Below are positions 1 to 8,138 of a DNA stretch of 64,000 nt, piece by piece; position 1 is the first letter of the stretch; each line of letters opens with the position of its first letter. The notes beneath the pieces are model-generated. The model made no database searches. It was not told where the DNA came from and saw only the letters and a program-made list of their open reading frames with translations. The position numbers and the translations under genes were made by a program. Source of the DNA: Stutzerimonas kunmingensis (GTDB lineage Bacteria > Pseudomonadota > Gammaproteobacteria > Pseudomonadales > Pseudomonadaceae). The stretch lies in contig NZ_CP090366.1 in NCBI RefSeq assembly GCF_021432085.1, positions 4,711,871 through 4,775,870 of the forward strand, given 5' to 3'.

Positions 1-1
1 A

Positions 2-1168
2 CGCGTCGAGGCCACGCTGCAGCAGATGCAGCGTCTGGAAGCCGTCGGCCAGCTGACCGCCGGCGTCGCCCATGACTTCAACAACCTGCTGACGGTCATC
101 CTCACCAGCGCCAGCTTTCTGCAGAGCGATCTCGAGCAGGGCGCCCCGACAGAGCGTAGCTTGCGACGTCTGCAGTACATCCGCGAATCCGGCGAGCGCG
201 GTGCCACGCTGACCAGTCAGCTGCTCGCCTTCGCCCGGCGCCAGCAGCTCACGCCGGCGGCGATCGACCTCAACGACACCCTGGTCAGCCTGCTCAGCCT
301 GCTGAAGAGCACCCTCGGCGGCAGCGTCAGCATCGAGACCGACACCCAGGCCAACATCTGGCACGCGCTGGTGGACCCGACCCAGATCGAGATGATCATC
401 CTCAATCTGGCGATCAATGCCCGCGATGCCATGGGTGACAGCGGGCGACTGACGCTGGGCACGCGCAATGTGGTGGTCAGCGAGGCGGCACTGCGCGCCG
501 AAGACCCCGGCCCAGGCGAGTACGTAGTGCTTTCGGTGACCGATACCGGCACCGGCATGAGCGAGGAAGTGCTGAGCAAGGCGTTCGAGCCCTTCTTCAC
601 CACCAAGGAAGTCGGCAAAGGCTCGGGCCTCGGCCTGGCGCAGGTTTTCGGTTTCGCCAAGCAATCCGGTGGCGGTGCCCGTATCGAAAGCCGCGAGGGC
701 GTCGGCACCACGGTCAAGGTATTCCTGCCCCGCACTGCGGCTCCACAGCAGCAGGAGCCGACCGTGGCTGTGAGTGCCGGCAGCCGCGAAGACAATGCGC
801 AACACAGCATCCTGCTGGTGGACGACGATCCCAGCGTGCGCGAGGTGACCGCATTGATGCTGCAGGATCTCGGCTTCGCGGTGACCGAGGCGGACAGCGG
901 CGACCACGCCTTGCAGCTGCTGGCAGGTGATATCGAAGTCGATCTGCTGCTGGCCGATTTCGCCATGCCGGGGATGAACGGCGGCGAACTGGCCCGCGCC
1001 GTGCGCATGCGCCACCCTGAGCTGCCGGTCATTTTCGTGACCGGCTACGCCGAACTGTGCGAACTGGGCCTGGCCGGCTACTCGATCATCCAGAAGCCGT
1101 TCCGCGAGGAACAGCTGGCGAACAAAATCTACCTGGCACTCAAGGAAGGCAGCCTGACCGATGGCTGA
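2..1168 (+). CDS. Hybrid sensor histidine kinase, C-terminal part (truncated by window edge)
   Basis: The reading frame is open to the left edge, so the N-terminal sensory part is missing. What is visible is an H-box (VAHDFNNLLTVI), a dimerisation helix, an HATPase domain with the N box (NLAINARDAM) and G boxes (DTGTGM, GKGSGLGL), then a C-terminal receiver domain with the acidic pair (VDDD), the phospho-acceptor Asp in LLLADFAMPGMNG and the conserved Lys in QKPF. It would autophosphorylate on His and pass phosphate to its own receiver. The next gene, a BphO-like heme oxygenase, overlaps it by 8 bp. This suggests that the missing N-terminus is a bacteriophytochrome (biliverdin-binding) sensor, but that part cannot be seen here. 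Confidence 0.85.
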   Translation, partial: RVEATLQQMQRLEAVGQLTAGVAHDFNNLLTVILTSASFLQSDLEQGAPTERSLRRLQYIRESGERGATLTSQLLAFARRQQLTPAAIDLNDTLVSLLSLLKSTLGGSVSIETDTQANIWHALVDPTQIEMIILNLAINARDAMGDSGRLTLGTRNVVVSEAALRAEDPGPGEYVVLSVTDTGTGMSEEVLSKAFEPFFTTKEVGKGSGLGLAQVFGFAKQSGGGARIESREGVGTTVKVFLPRTAAPQQQEPTVAVSAGSREDNAQHSILLVDDDPSVREVTALMLQDLGFAVTEADSGDHALQLLAGDIEVDLLLADFAMPGMNGGELARAVRMRHPELPVIFVTGYAELCELGLAGYSIIQKPFREEQLANKIYLALKEGSLTDG

Positions 1169-1715
1169 GCTGCGTGCACGCCTCAGACAAGCCACGGCGC
1201 CACTACATGAGCAAGTAGATGCCGCCTTCTCGGACTTCAGCCTCGAGCAGCCAGACGATTATCGTCGCTTCCTGCGTGCCCACAGCCGGGTCCTCAGCGC
1301 CGCGGAGATCGCGCTGGAGCGCGCCGGTTTCGCCGCTCTGCTCGACGACTGGCCGATGCGGGTGCGCCGTCATGCCTTATGGGCCGATCTGGCCGAACTG
1401 GAATGCCCGTCTCCAGCAGCGCTGTCGATACCGTCATTGAACGATTTCGCCAGCTGCTGGGGCGTCGCCTACGTGCTGGAAGGGTCTCGCCTGGGTGGCC
1501 GCGTGCTCGCACGGCGTGTACGTCAGGCCAACCAGACCGTCCCCATTCGTTACCTCGAGCATGGTGAGGTCGCCAGGCTCTGGCCGGCCTTCCTCGCCCG
1601 TCTCGAACAGCATGCTGCCAGTTACGCCTGGGAACCGATGCTGCTCGCCGCCGAACAGACCTTCGCCCTGTTCGCCGAAGCTGCCGCGCTGGAACACGAC
1701 TGCGAATACGGCTGA
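1161..1715 (+). CDS. bphO: Heme oxygenase, BphO-like (biliverdin-producing)
   Basis: A 184-residue protein of heme-oxygenase length and alpha-helical character. The probable proximal heme His lies in the N-terminal segment ATAPLHEQVDAAF, and a central LEGSRLGGRVLARR segment matches the family's glycine-containing distal helix. The reaction is oxidative opening of heme to biliverdin, CO and iron. The ATG overlaps the kinase gene by 8 bp, so the two are probably translated from one message and the biliverdin may serve as chromophore for that kinase. A hairpin terminator follows 6 bp after the stop. The BphO name rests on family pattern and context; an iron-scavenging heme oxygenase is the alternative. 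Confidence 0.75.
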   Translation: MAELRARLRQATAPLHEQVDAAFSDFSLEQPDDYRRFLRAHSRVLSAAEIALERAGFAALLDDWPMRVRRHALWADLAELECPSPAALSIPSLNDFASCWGVAYVLEGSRLGGRVLARRVRQANQTVPIRYLEHGEVARLWPAFLARLEQHAASYAWEPMLLAAEQTFALFAEAAALEHDCEYG

Positions 1716-1721
1716 AAGCAC

Positions 1722-1741
1722 AAAGGCCCCGCAGGGCCTTT
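1722..1741 (+). terminator. Rho-independent terminator (bidirectional) after bphO
   Basis: A perfect 8-bp stem AAAGGCCC/GGGCCTTT with a CGCA loop begins 6 bp after the bphO stop and is followed by a T-rich stretch. Because the stem is flanked by A and T runs on both sides, in the chromosome before transposon insertion it would also have ended transcripts coming from glmS on the opposite strand. Confidence 0.8.
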
Positions 1742-1759
1742 GCTTTACGCAACAACAAC

Positions 1760-1764
1760 ACACG
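1760..1764. repeat. Left copy of 5-bp target-site duplication (ACACG)
   Basis: ACACG directly precedes the left terminal repeat of the Tn7-like element. The same pentamer follows the right end at 43402-43406. A 5-bp duplication is what Tn7 transposition generates. Confidence 0.8.
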
Positions 1765-1913
1765 TGGATGCCCAGAATATAGTTTGACATAGAGGGCCGC
1801 AAAATCCGCAAGCTTCAGCGCTATGGCATGCCGCAACAACGGAAATATAGTTCGACACAGCCTAACGCGTCCGCCGGAAAAGCCCCACCGCAGCCAGGAA
1901 TAAAGTCTGACAC
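1765..1913. repeat. Transposon left end with three TnsB-type binding sites
   Basis: Three copies of the motif (G)AATA(T/A)AGT(T/C)(T/C)GACA lie at 1773-1792, 1841-1860 and 1896-1913, all in the same orientation and separated by 48 and 35 bp. Their inverse complement occurs three times at the right end. Spaced sites on the left and tightly packed sites on the right is the Tn7 arrangement. Confidence 0.8.
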
Positions 1914-1916
1914 CGC

Positions 1917-2123
1917 CGCCCTGGCTCGGCTTATTTTGCCTACTCCGCCAACTTCCTGAGCGACACCGAGCATGGCGTGATCATGTAAGTGGAAACGACT
2001 CCGGTGCATCGTACTGCCGCAGTCGACTCGACCAGAACGATGGTCGAGTGTTTCGAAGCGCAGTTCGATCTAACGCCGGAACGCCTCATTGGCTATGCCG
2101 CCTATGCGGTGCAATCCGCCTAA
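1917..2123 (+). pseudogene. Remnant of an IS1182-type transposase
   Basis: Translation from 1929 gives AYFAYSANFLSDTEHGVIM, an in-frame stop, then VETTPVHRTAAVDSTRTMV and ...ERLIGYAAYAVQSA before a second stop. This matches, from memory, the central segment of IS1182-family transposases (YSANYLID.E.GVI.DVEATP.R). Only ~65 codons remain, the expected Asp after GVIM is replaced by a stop, and no start or inverted repeats are visible. It is a dead fragment 4 bp beyond the last left-end TnsB site. The AbrB-like gene on the other strand overlaps its final bases. Confidence 0.6.
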
Positions 2124-2311
2124 AGAGGTGCGTTCACGGGCCGCGGTTTGAGCTTTAGGGAAAATCCCTCCTCGCTTTTCTCCACTATCAGCTCATCTCC
2201 CAGCGTCCAACCGAGTTTCGCAAGTAACTCAGATGGAAGCTCAACGATTACGTCTCCGCTGCCGTCTCCCGGATCTTGGCAGACAACTCGCCAGCTGTTA
2301 GGTGTGTCCAT
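2120..2311 (-). CDS. AbrB/MazE/SpoVT-type small DNA-binding protein (orphan antitoxin-like)
   Basis: A 63-residue protein with the swapped-hairpin AbrB pattern: IVELPSELLAKLGWTLGDEL, then an acidic and Lys-rich tail. I chose the ATG at 2311 because GGAGG lies 8 bases upstream; a longer frame to 2377 has no such site. MazE-type proteins usually neutralise and autoregulate with a toxin encoded next to them, but no recognisable toxin partner is adjacent. The divergent gene at 2414 is the only nearby candidate and does not look like a MazF or PIN toxin. It could instead be a small regulator carried by the transposon. Confidence 0.65.
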   Translation of the reverse strand: MDTPNSWRVVCQDPGDGSGDVIVELPSELLAKLGWTLGDELIVEKSEEGFSLKLKPRPVNAPL

Positions 2312-2413
2312 GACGCCACCCTCCTTACAGAAGCTAAAGTCAGAAGCATGGCGGAGACGCCTTACCATAGCGCACACCCATGTCGTAGATTCCCCCTATT
2401 TGGAGGCTAAACC

Positions 2414-2659
2414 ATGACAGAGCCCAGCGACCACGAAATTGGCCATCCCGAGGGATTGATTCCTGCGCTCGCAGCCAGCGCCACGCATGCTGCTTACCTG
2501 CGTGCAGTTCAGGCAGGCCGTACGCTGATAATGGCGAGGGATGGATGGCTCGTTCGAATTGATCCGGACGGCTCAGAGACGCGGCTTCGCGCCTTACCCA
2601 TGAAGCATAAGGTAACGGCGGGGAGCGTCTTTCATTTTAGCGCGCAATTGCGGAGCTAG
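2414..2659 (+). CDS. Small protein of unknown function
   Basis: An 81-residue soluble protein with no signal peptide, membrane segment or cysteines. The start is supported by TTTGGAGG 8 bases upstream of the ATG. It has an Ala-rich N-terminal helix (LIPALAASATHAAYLRAV) followed by a probable beta-rich half. I do not recognise the family. It diverges from the AbrB-like gene with about 100 bp between them, so the two may share a regulatory region. Confidence 0.55.
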   Translation: MTEPSDHEIGHPEGLIPALAASATHAAYLRAVQAGRTLIMARDGWLVRIDPDGSETRLRALPMKHKVTAGSVFHFSAQLRS

Positions 2660-3375
2660 GGCTGCCCAACGCGGATACGACTGCCTCACGAAAGTGGCGG
2701 GCGCAGGCAGTACCGCCAAGATCTTGAGGCGGTGAGTGCGGCAAGCTTAATCCGTACAATGCCGCTTCGTTTGCTCTGTGTAGCCCGATGAAGCACCCGA
2801 TGGTGGCAATCACCGAGGCCACGCCAGGTCGCCTGGATCGAAGTAGCTGCTACAGGTAGCAGACGTGATCGACACGAAGCCTGATTTGCGTGGCTGTCCA
2901 TTCGCATCGCTTGGCCTGCCGTCCGAGAATGGATTCCCGCGGCAGTTATTTGGAATCTGCGGTGCTGCTCGACCTGGCTTGTTAGCTGGCGTAAACCAAG
3001 ATCCATCACGGCGACCAGATGAAGACCGGTGGAATTAGGAGGCGATGCGAATGCCGCACGCCGAGTACTTCTGGTTAAGCGCCAGATCGATTTCGGCAAC
3101 GTACTTCACGTGCGCCATGCTGCACGGCACATCTATCAGGCGATGCAACGTCTTCTCTATTTTAGCCTGGGGCCTTTTGGTTGTTGACGATACCGTCGAT
3201 GGGAATCGCGCCTGCACAGTCAGCAGCGACACCGTTTCGCCTCCAAGATCTATGGCTCCATTAGCGTCGCGAATGACTGATGGAGGATGCGAATCGGTGT
3301 CGGAGTCGATGCGATTACCCACCGGCCGGACGATCAGGGCGGATTCGAACAAATCGATGCTCGAATCCGCATCAT
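2660..3375. other. 716 bp without a recognisable gene
   Basis: All frames here contain stops or give proteins I cannot match. The longest minus-strand frame (about 3035-3526) overlaps the end of cusA in another phase and has no ribosome site. The segment lies just past the cusA stop and may be decayed DNA from earlier rearrangement at the left side of the transposon. No repeats or RNA genes were seen. Confidence 0.4.
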
Positions 3376-6300
3376 TTAGCAAGCCGAACGGGCCAGGCCA
3401 CGCTGTTTCACGAGCGTATAGATCGCCGGAATAACAACCAGCGTAAGAATCGTCGAAGAAACCATGCCGCCCACCATCGGCGCGGCGATGCGCCTCATCA
3501 CCTCCGATCCGGTACCGGTGCCCCACATGATTGGCAACAGACCGGCCATGATGGCAACCACAGTCATTATCTTCGGCCGCACTCGATCCACCGCGCCAAT
3601 TATCACTGCCTGGTAAAGGTCATCCACCGTCAGCTTTTCACCGGCAGCCTCCCGCTCTGCTCGACGCTCATCGAGCGCGTGGTCAAGGTAGATCAGCATG
3701 ATCACGCCTGTCTCCGCGGCAACGCCAGCCAGAGCAATGAAACCCACCGCTACTGCAACGGAGAAGTTGTAGCCCAACGCCCACATCAGCCAAACGCCAC
3801 CTACCAGCGAGAATGGCACTGAGAGCATGACGATCAGCGTCTCGGTAAGCCGCCGGAAGTTCAGATACAGCAGGAGGAAGATCACCACCAGCGTCAACGG
3901 CACTACGATTTTCAGCCGCTCGGCCGCTCTCTCCATGTACTCAAACTGGCCGCTCCAGGTGACATAATACCCAGGCGGGAAACTCACTTGCTCCTGTACA
4001 GCTTGCTGCGCCTCGCGCACGTAGCTACCGATATCCCTATCACGAATATCCACGTAGATATAGGCCGATAGCAATGCGTTCTCAGTGCGGATGCTCGGCG
4101 CGCCCTTAGTGATGCTGATGTCCGTAAGCTGGCCGAGTGGTATCTGTGCACCGCTCGGCGTCGGCACTAGCACTTCAGTGCCGATCCGTTGGGGATCGGA
4201 ACGCAGCTCTCGCGGATAGCGCACATTGACGCCGAATCGCTCCCGCCCTTCGACAGTGGTGGTCACAAGCTCGCCGCCAAGGGCGGTGCTAATCACCGTT
4301 TGCACTTCCCCTACCGTCAAGCCGTAGCGGGCCAAGGCGTCATAGTCGGGCGAAATGTCGAGGTAGAAGCCGCCTGTAATACGTTCGGCAAACGCGCTGG
4401 TGGTGCCGGGCACTGCCTGCACAACCGCTTCAATCTGAGTTGCTAGCCGCTCGATCCCGGCGAGGTCCATGCCAAATACCTTGATGCCAATGGGCGTTCG
4501 AATGCCGGTGGAGAGCATGTCCAAGCGCCCTTGGATGGGCATAGTCCAGCTATTTGCCACGCCCGGAAATTTCAGCGCGTCGTTCATCTCGGCGATGAGC
4601 TTGTCCACCGTCATTCCTGGCCGCCACTCTTTCTCCGGTTTGAGGTTAACCACCGTCTCGAACATTTCCACCGGCGCCGGGTCGGTGGCCGTGGCCGCGC
4701 GGCCCGCCTTGCCAAACACCGAGGCCACCTCTGGGAAGCTCTTGATGATCCGGTCCTGCGTTTGCATGAGCTCAGCGGCCTTGGTAATAGACATACCAGG
4801 AAGCGAGGCTGGCATATACAGCAGCGTGCCCTCGTTGAGTCGCGGCATGAACTCGCTACCGAGCTGCCGCGCCGGCAAAATGCTAACGACCAAAACCACC
4901 AGCGCTACAACGATTGTCATCACCTTCCAACGCAGCACACCTTGGATGATCGGGCGGTAGACCCATATCAGAAAGCGGTTCACCGGGTTCTTGTGCTCGG
5001 GGATTATCCGCCCTCGCACGAACAGCAGCATCAGCACCGGCACCAGGGTCACTGATAGCAGCGCCGCAGCGCCCATAGCGAAGGTCTTGGTGAGCGCCAG
5101 CGGCGAGAACATCCTCCCCTCCTGCGACTCCAGCGTGAACACCGGTAGGAAGGAGACTGTGATGATCAGCAGCGAGAAGAACAGCGCAGGGCCTACCTCC
5201 CGACAGGCCTCGATTATAATATGTACACGCGGCTTCTCCGGCGGCGCTCGCTCCAGGTGCTTGTGGGCGTTCTCGATCATCACAATAGCTGCGTCCACCA
5301 TCGCACCGATGGCGATCGCGATGCCGCCCAAACTCATGATGTTGGAGTTGAGCCCTAGCCAGCGCATGGCGATGAAGGACATTAGGATGCCAATCGGCAG
5401 CATGAGGATGGCCACCAGCGCACTGCGCACGTGCAGAAGAAACACAACGCACACCAGCGCAACGATGATCGACTCTTCAAGAAGCGTGAACTTGAGATTG
5501 TCGACAGCGCGCTGGATAAGATCCGAGCGGTCGTACACCGTCTCGATATTCACTCCTTCCGGCAGGCCGGGACGGATCTCCTCTATTTTGGCCTCAAGAT
5601 TGTCGATCACGGACATAGCATTCTCGCCGTAGCGGGCAACGGCGATGCCGCCGACCACCTCACCCTCTCCATCGAGCTCAACGACGCCGCGACGCTCGTC
5701 CGGGCCGAGTTCGACGCGAGCTACATCACGCAGCAGAACCGGAATTCCGCGTGAAGCTTTCAGCACCAGTTTCTCGATGTCCTCTGCACCGCGCAGGTAG
5801 CCACGACCGCGCACCATGTACTCGGTCTCGCTCATCTCTACGATGCGGCCACCGACGTCGGCATTGCTGGTACGGATGACTTCAGATATCCGGCTCAACG
5901 GGATGTCATAGGCCTGAAGCTTCTGCGGGTCAACGGTGACCTGGTACTGCTGGACAAAGCCTCCGATGCTCGCAATCTCGGATATGCCTTCGGCCTTGGT
6001 GAGCTGATAGCGCACGAACCAGTCTTGCAGGGTGCGTAGCTCAGCAAGGGTATGACGTGTGCTGGTCAAGGCGTATTGGTAGACCCAGCCCACACCTGTG
6101 GCATCTGGCCCTAACGCGGGTGTCACCCCCGCTGGCAGGTTCTTCGAAGCGAAGTTGAGGTACTCCAGCACCCGCGAGCGGGCCCAATAGATGTCGGTAC
6201 CGTCCTCGAAGATGACATAGACGAAGGAGGCACCGAAAAACGAGAAGCCTCGCACCACCTTGGAGTTGGGCACCGATAGCAGCGCCGTGGTAAGCGGATA

Positions 6301-6498
6301 GGTGACCTGATCCTCTACCACCTGCGGGGCCTGCCCAGGATATTCGGTGTACACAATCACCTGCACGTCGGATAGGTCCGGCAGTGCGTCCAGTGGGGTT
6401 TTCATTACCGCGTAGATGCCGGCGCCGATGATAATCAGCGTGGCGAGCAACACAAGGAAGACGTTGCGCACCGACCATTCAATGATTTTGGCAAGCAT
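3376..6498 (-). CDS. cusA: Heavy-metal RND efflux pump, CusA type (Cu+/Ag+)
   Basis: A 1040-residue inner-membrane RND transporter: N-terminal TM1, a large periplasmic loop, TM2-6, a second loop, and C-terminal TMs. It drives monovalent metal export across the envelope with proton energy as the inner part of a CusCBA complex. TM4 holds the HME-family Asp in GAMVDAAIVMIENAHKH (around residue 403). Met residues corresponding to the Cu+/Ag+ relay of E. coli CusA are present in SLPGMS and in RLDMLSTGIRTPIG, which favours CusA over the divalent-metal CzcA. The gene begins 2 bp after cusB ends and is last in the cusCBA operon. The final ~15 residues (VKQRGLARSAC) differ from most CusA tails. Confidence 0.93.
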   Translation of the reverse strand: MLAKIIEWSVRNVFLVLLATLIIIGAGIYAVMKTPLDALPDLSDVQVIVYTEYPGQAPQVVEDQVTYPLTTALLSVPNSKVVRGFSFFGASFVYVIFEDGTDIYWARSRVLEYLNFASKNLPAGVTPALGPDATGVGWVYQYALTSTRHTLAELRTLQDWFVRYQLTKAEGISEIASIGGFVQQYQVTVDPQKLQAYDIPLSRISEVIRTSNADVGGRIVEMSETEYMVRGRGYLRGAEDIEKLVLKASRGIPVLLRDVARVELGPDERRGVVELDGEGEVVGGIAVARYGENAMSVIDNLEAKIEEIRPGLPEGVNIETVYDRSDLIQRAVDNLKFTLLEESIIVALVCVVFLLHVRSALVAILMLPIGILMSFIAMRWLGLNSNIMSLGGIAIAIGAMVDAAIVMIENAHKHLERAPPEKPRVHIIIEACREVGPALFFSLLIITVSFLPVFTLESQEGRMFSPLALTKTFAMGAAALLSVTLVPVLMLLFVRGRIIPEHKNPVNRFLIWVYRPIIQGVLRWKVMTIVVALVVLVVSILPARQLGSEFMPRLNEGTLLYMPASLPGMSITKAAELMQTQDRIIKSFPEVASVFGKAGRAATATDPAPVEMFETVVNLKPEKEWRPGMTVDKLIAEMNDALKFPGVANSWTMPIQGRLDMLSTGIRTPIGIKVFGMDLAGIERLATQIEAVVQAVPGTTSAFAERITGGFYLDISPDYDALARYGLTVGEVQTVISTALGGELVTTTVEGRERFGVNVRYPRELRSDPQRIGTEVLVPTPSGAQIPLGQLTDISITKGAPSIRTENALLSAYIYVDIRDRDIGSYVREAQQAVQEQVSFPPGYYVTWSGQFEYMERAAERLKIVVPLTLVVIFLLLYLNFRRLTETLIVMLSVPFSLVGGVWLMWALGYNFSVAVAVGFIALAGVAAETGVIMLIYLDHALDERRAEREAAGEKLTVDDLYQAVIIGAVDRVRPKIMTVVAIMAGLLPIMWGTGTGSEVMRRIAAPMVGGMVSSTILTLVVIPAIYTLVKQRGLARSAC

Positions 6499-6500
6499 GC

Positions 6501-8138
6501 TTAATGCCCTCCATGGGAATGGCCGCCGTCCGGCATCACATGATCTGGGTGACTCCCAGACTCAGCGTCGCTACCGTGGCCCGCATCCACCTCACCCGCC
6601 GGCTTATGAAGCTCGTTGCTCTCGTAACTGCCGCTATCACTGTGATCGTCGTGTCCAGCATGACGATGAAGTGCATCGGCATTGCCTGGCGCGGCGGGAC
6701 CGTCAGGCCCGACGGCGGCTCCATGGGCATGGGGATCCGCTTCTGCAGTCGAAGCCGACTTCCCACTCATGCCGCTTAGCGCTGCCTTTAGGTTGCTCTC
6801 GGCGTCTATCAGGAAGTTGGCGCGCGTGACTACTGACTCGCCCTCCCCCAGCCCTTCCAACACCTCAAGGTAGCCGTCGGCACGCCTGCCTGTGCGCAGT
6901 TCGCGCGGCTCAAAGCGACCTTCGCCCAGGGCAACCAGCGCAATCCGGCGAGTACCGCTGTCGATTACCGCCGAGTCAGGCACTGCGAGCACCGGCGCCT
7001 GCTCACCTGCTGCGAGCTGAGCGGTGCCGAACATAGCCGGCTTAAGCAGGCCGTCGGGATTGGTTAGCTCGATGCGAACCCTGGCGGTGCGAGTCTCCGG
7101 CGACAGATCGGGATAAACGAAGGTTACCTCGCCCCTAAAGCGCCGGTCGGGATAGGCGCTTACCGTAAGCTGCGCCTTCTGCCCAAGCTGAACTAACGCC
7201 AGATCCTGCTCGAAAACCTCAGCGATAAGCCAGACGGTATCGAGATCCGCGATTCGGTAGAGGGCATCCCCTGGCTGAAAGCGCATACCTTCAACCGATG
7301 GCTTATCCAATACCACGCCATCCACGGGCGCGGCGATCGTCAAAGTGCGAGTTACCTTGCCAGTACGACGCAACCGTTCAAGCTGTGCTTCCCCGATATC
7401 CCAATTGCGTAGCCGCTCAAGGGCAGAATAGGAGAGGGAGGCGAGCCCCTTTTGCGCGGCCGCGCTGCCGCCGGCAAGACTTTGCTGCCCGGCATTGGCG
7501 ATCAGGAACTCCTGCTGCGCCGACACCAGCTCGGGGCTGTAGACCTCCATAAGTGGCTGGCCTTTGCGAACCGGCTCACCGGTCGTGTTGACGTAGAGCT
7601 TTTCGATCCAACCCTCAAACTTGGGCGCCAAGGTGTATTGGCCGCGCTCGTCGACCTGCACCGTACCGACTGCACGCACTGTACGGGTGAGCACGCGGCG
7701 CTCAACTGGCGAAGACAGTACACCCAGCAACTGCACCTTCTCAGGGCTGATTACAACGGTGTTTCCCGATTCATCACCCTCATAAACGGGGATGTACTCC
7801 ATACCCATGGAGTCCTTCTTCGGCACCGGGGAGGTGTCCGGCAGTCCCATGGGATTGCGGTAGTACAGGATCTTGCGCTCGCCCTGCGCGGCAGCAGGCC
7901 CCTTGTCGGCGTAGACCGGGATGTAGTCCATCCCCATCGGATCCTTCTTGGGCACTGGCGACGTGTCGGGCAGCCCCATGGGGTTGCGGTAGTACAGAAC
8001 CTTGCGCTCTTGTGGGGCGGTGCTTCCAGCTACCTCCGAGGAGCCTGTCCTTTGCGCCACCATGTAGCCACCACCGAAGCCGGCGATTGCCGTCGCAAGG
8101 GCGAGCGCACCTGCGCCGAAAATCATGCTGCGATTCAT
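6501..8138 (-). CDS. cusB: Periplasmic adaptor (membrane fusion) protein, CusB type, with two metal-binding domains
   Basis: A 545-residue adaptor linking CusA to the outer-membrane channel. After an N-terminal membrane anchor come two tandem copies of a heavy-metal-binding domain (YYRNPMGLPDTSPVPKKD, each followed by MGM(D/E)YIPVY; about residues 48-75 and 91-118), then the usual barrel-sandwich and helical adaptor fold, and a ~75-residue His/Asp/Gly-rich C-terminal tail (ends HSHGGH). Most CusB proteins have at most one such N-terminal domain, so the duplication and the His tail give extra copper sites. It overlaps cusC by 4 bp and is followed 2 bp later by cusA. Confidence 0.92.
   Translation of the reverse strand: MNRSMIFGAGALALATAIAGFGGGYMVAQRTGSSEVAGSTAPQERKVLYYRNPMGLPDTSPVPKKDPMGMDYIPVYADKGPAAAQGERKILYYRNPMGLPDTSPVPKKDSMGMEYIPVYEGDESGNTVVISPEKVQLLGVLSSPVERRVLTRTVRAVGTVQVDERGQYTLAPKFEGWIEKLYVNTTGEPVRKGQPLMEVYSPELVSAQQEFLIANAGQQSLAGGSAAAQKGLASLSYSALERLRNWDIGEAQLERLRRTGKVTRTLTIAAPVDGVVLDKPSVEGMRFQPGDALYRIADLDTVWLIAEVFEQDLALVQLGQKAQLTVSAYPDRRFRGEVTFVYPDLSPETRTARVRIELTNPDGLLKPAMFGTAQLAAGEQAPVLAVPDSAVIDSGTRRIALVALGEGRFEPRELRTGRRADGYLEVLEGLGEGESVVTRANFLIDAESNLKAALSGMSGKSASTAEADPHAHGAAVGPDGPAAPGNADALHRHAGHDDHSDSGSYESNELHKPAGEVDAGHGSDAESGSHPDHVMPDGGHSHGGH

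Noticed and set aside
1294..1839. A minus-strand frame crossing bphO, the terminator and the transposon left boundary
   Set aside because: It spans a terminator and an insertion junction and is Arg-rich without domains.
3035..3526. A 163-codon minus-strand frame after cusA
   Set aside because: It overlaps the cusA C-terminus out of phase, has no ribosome site and no recognisable domain.
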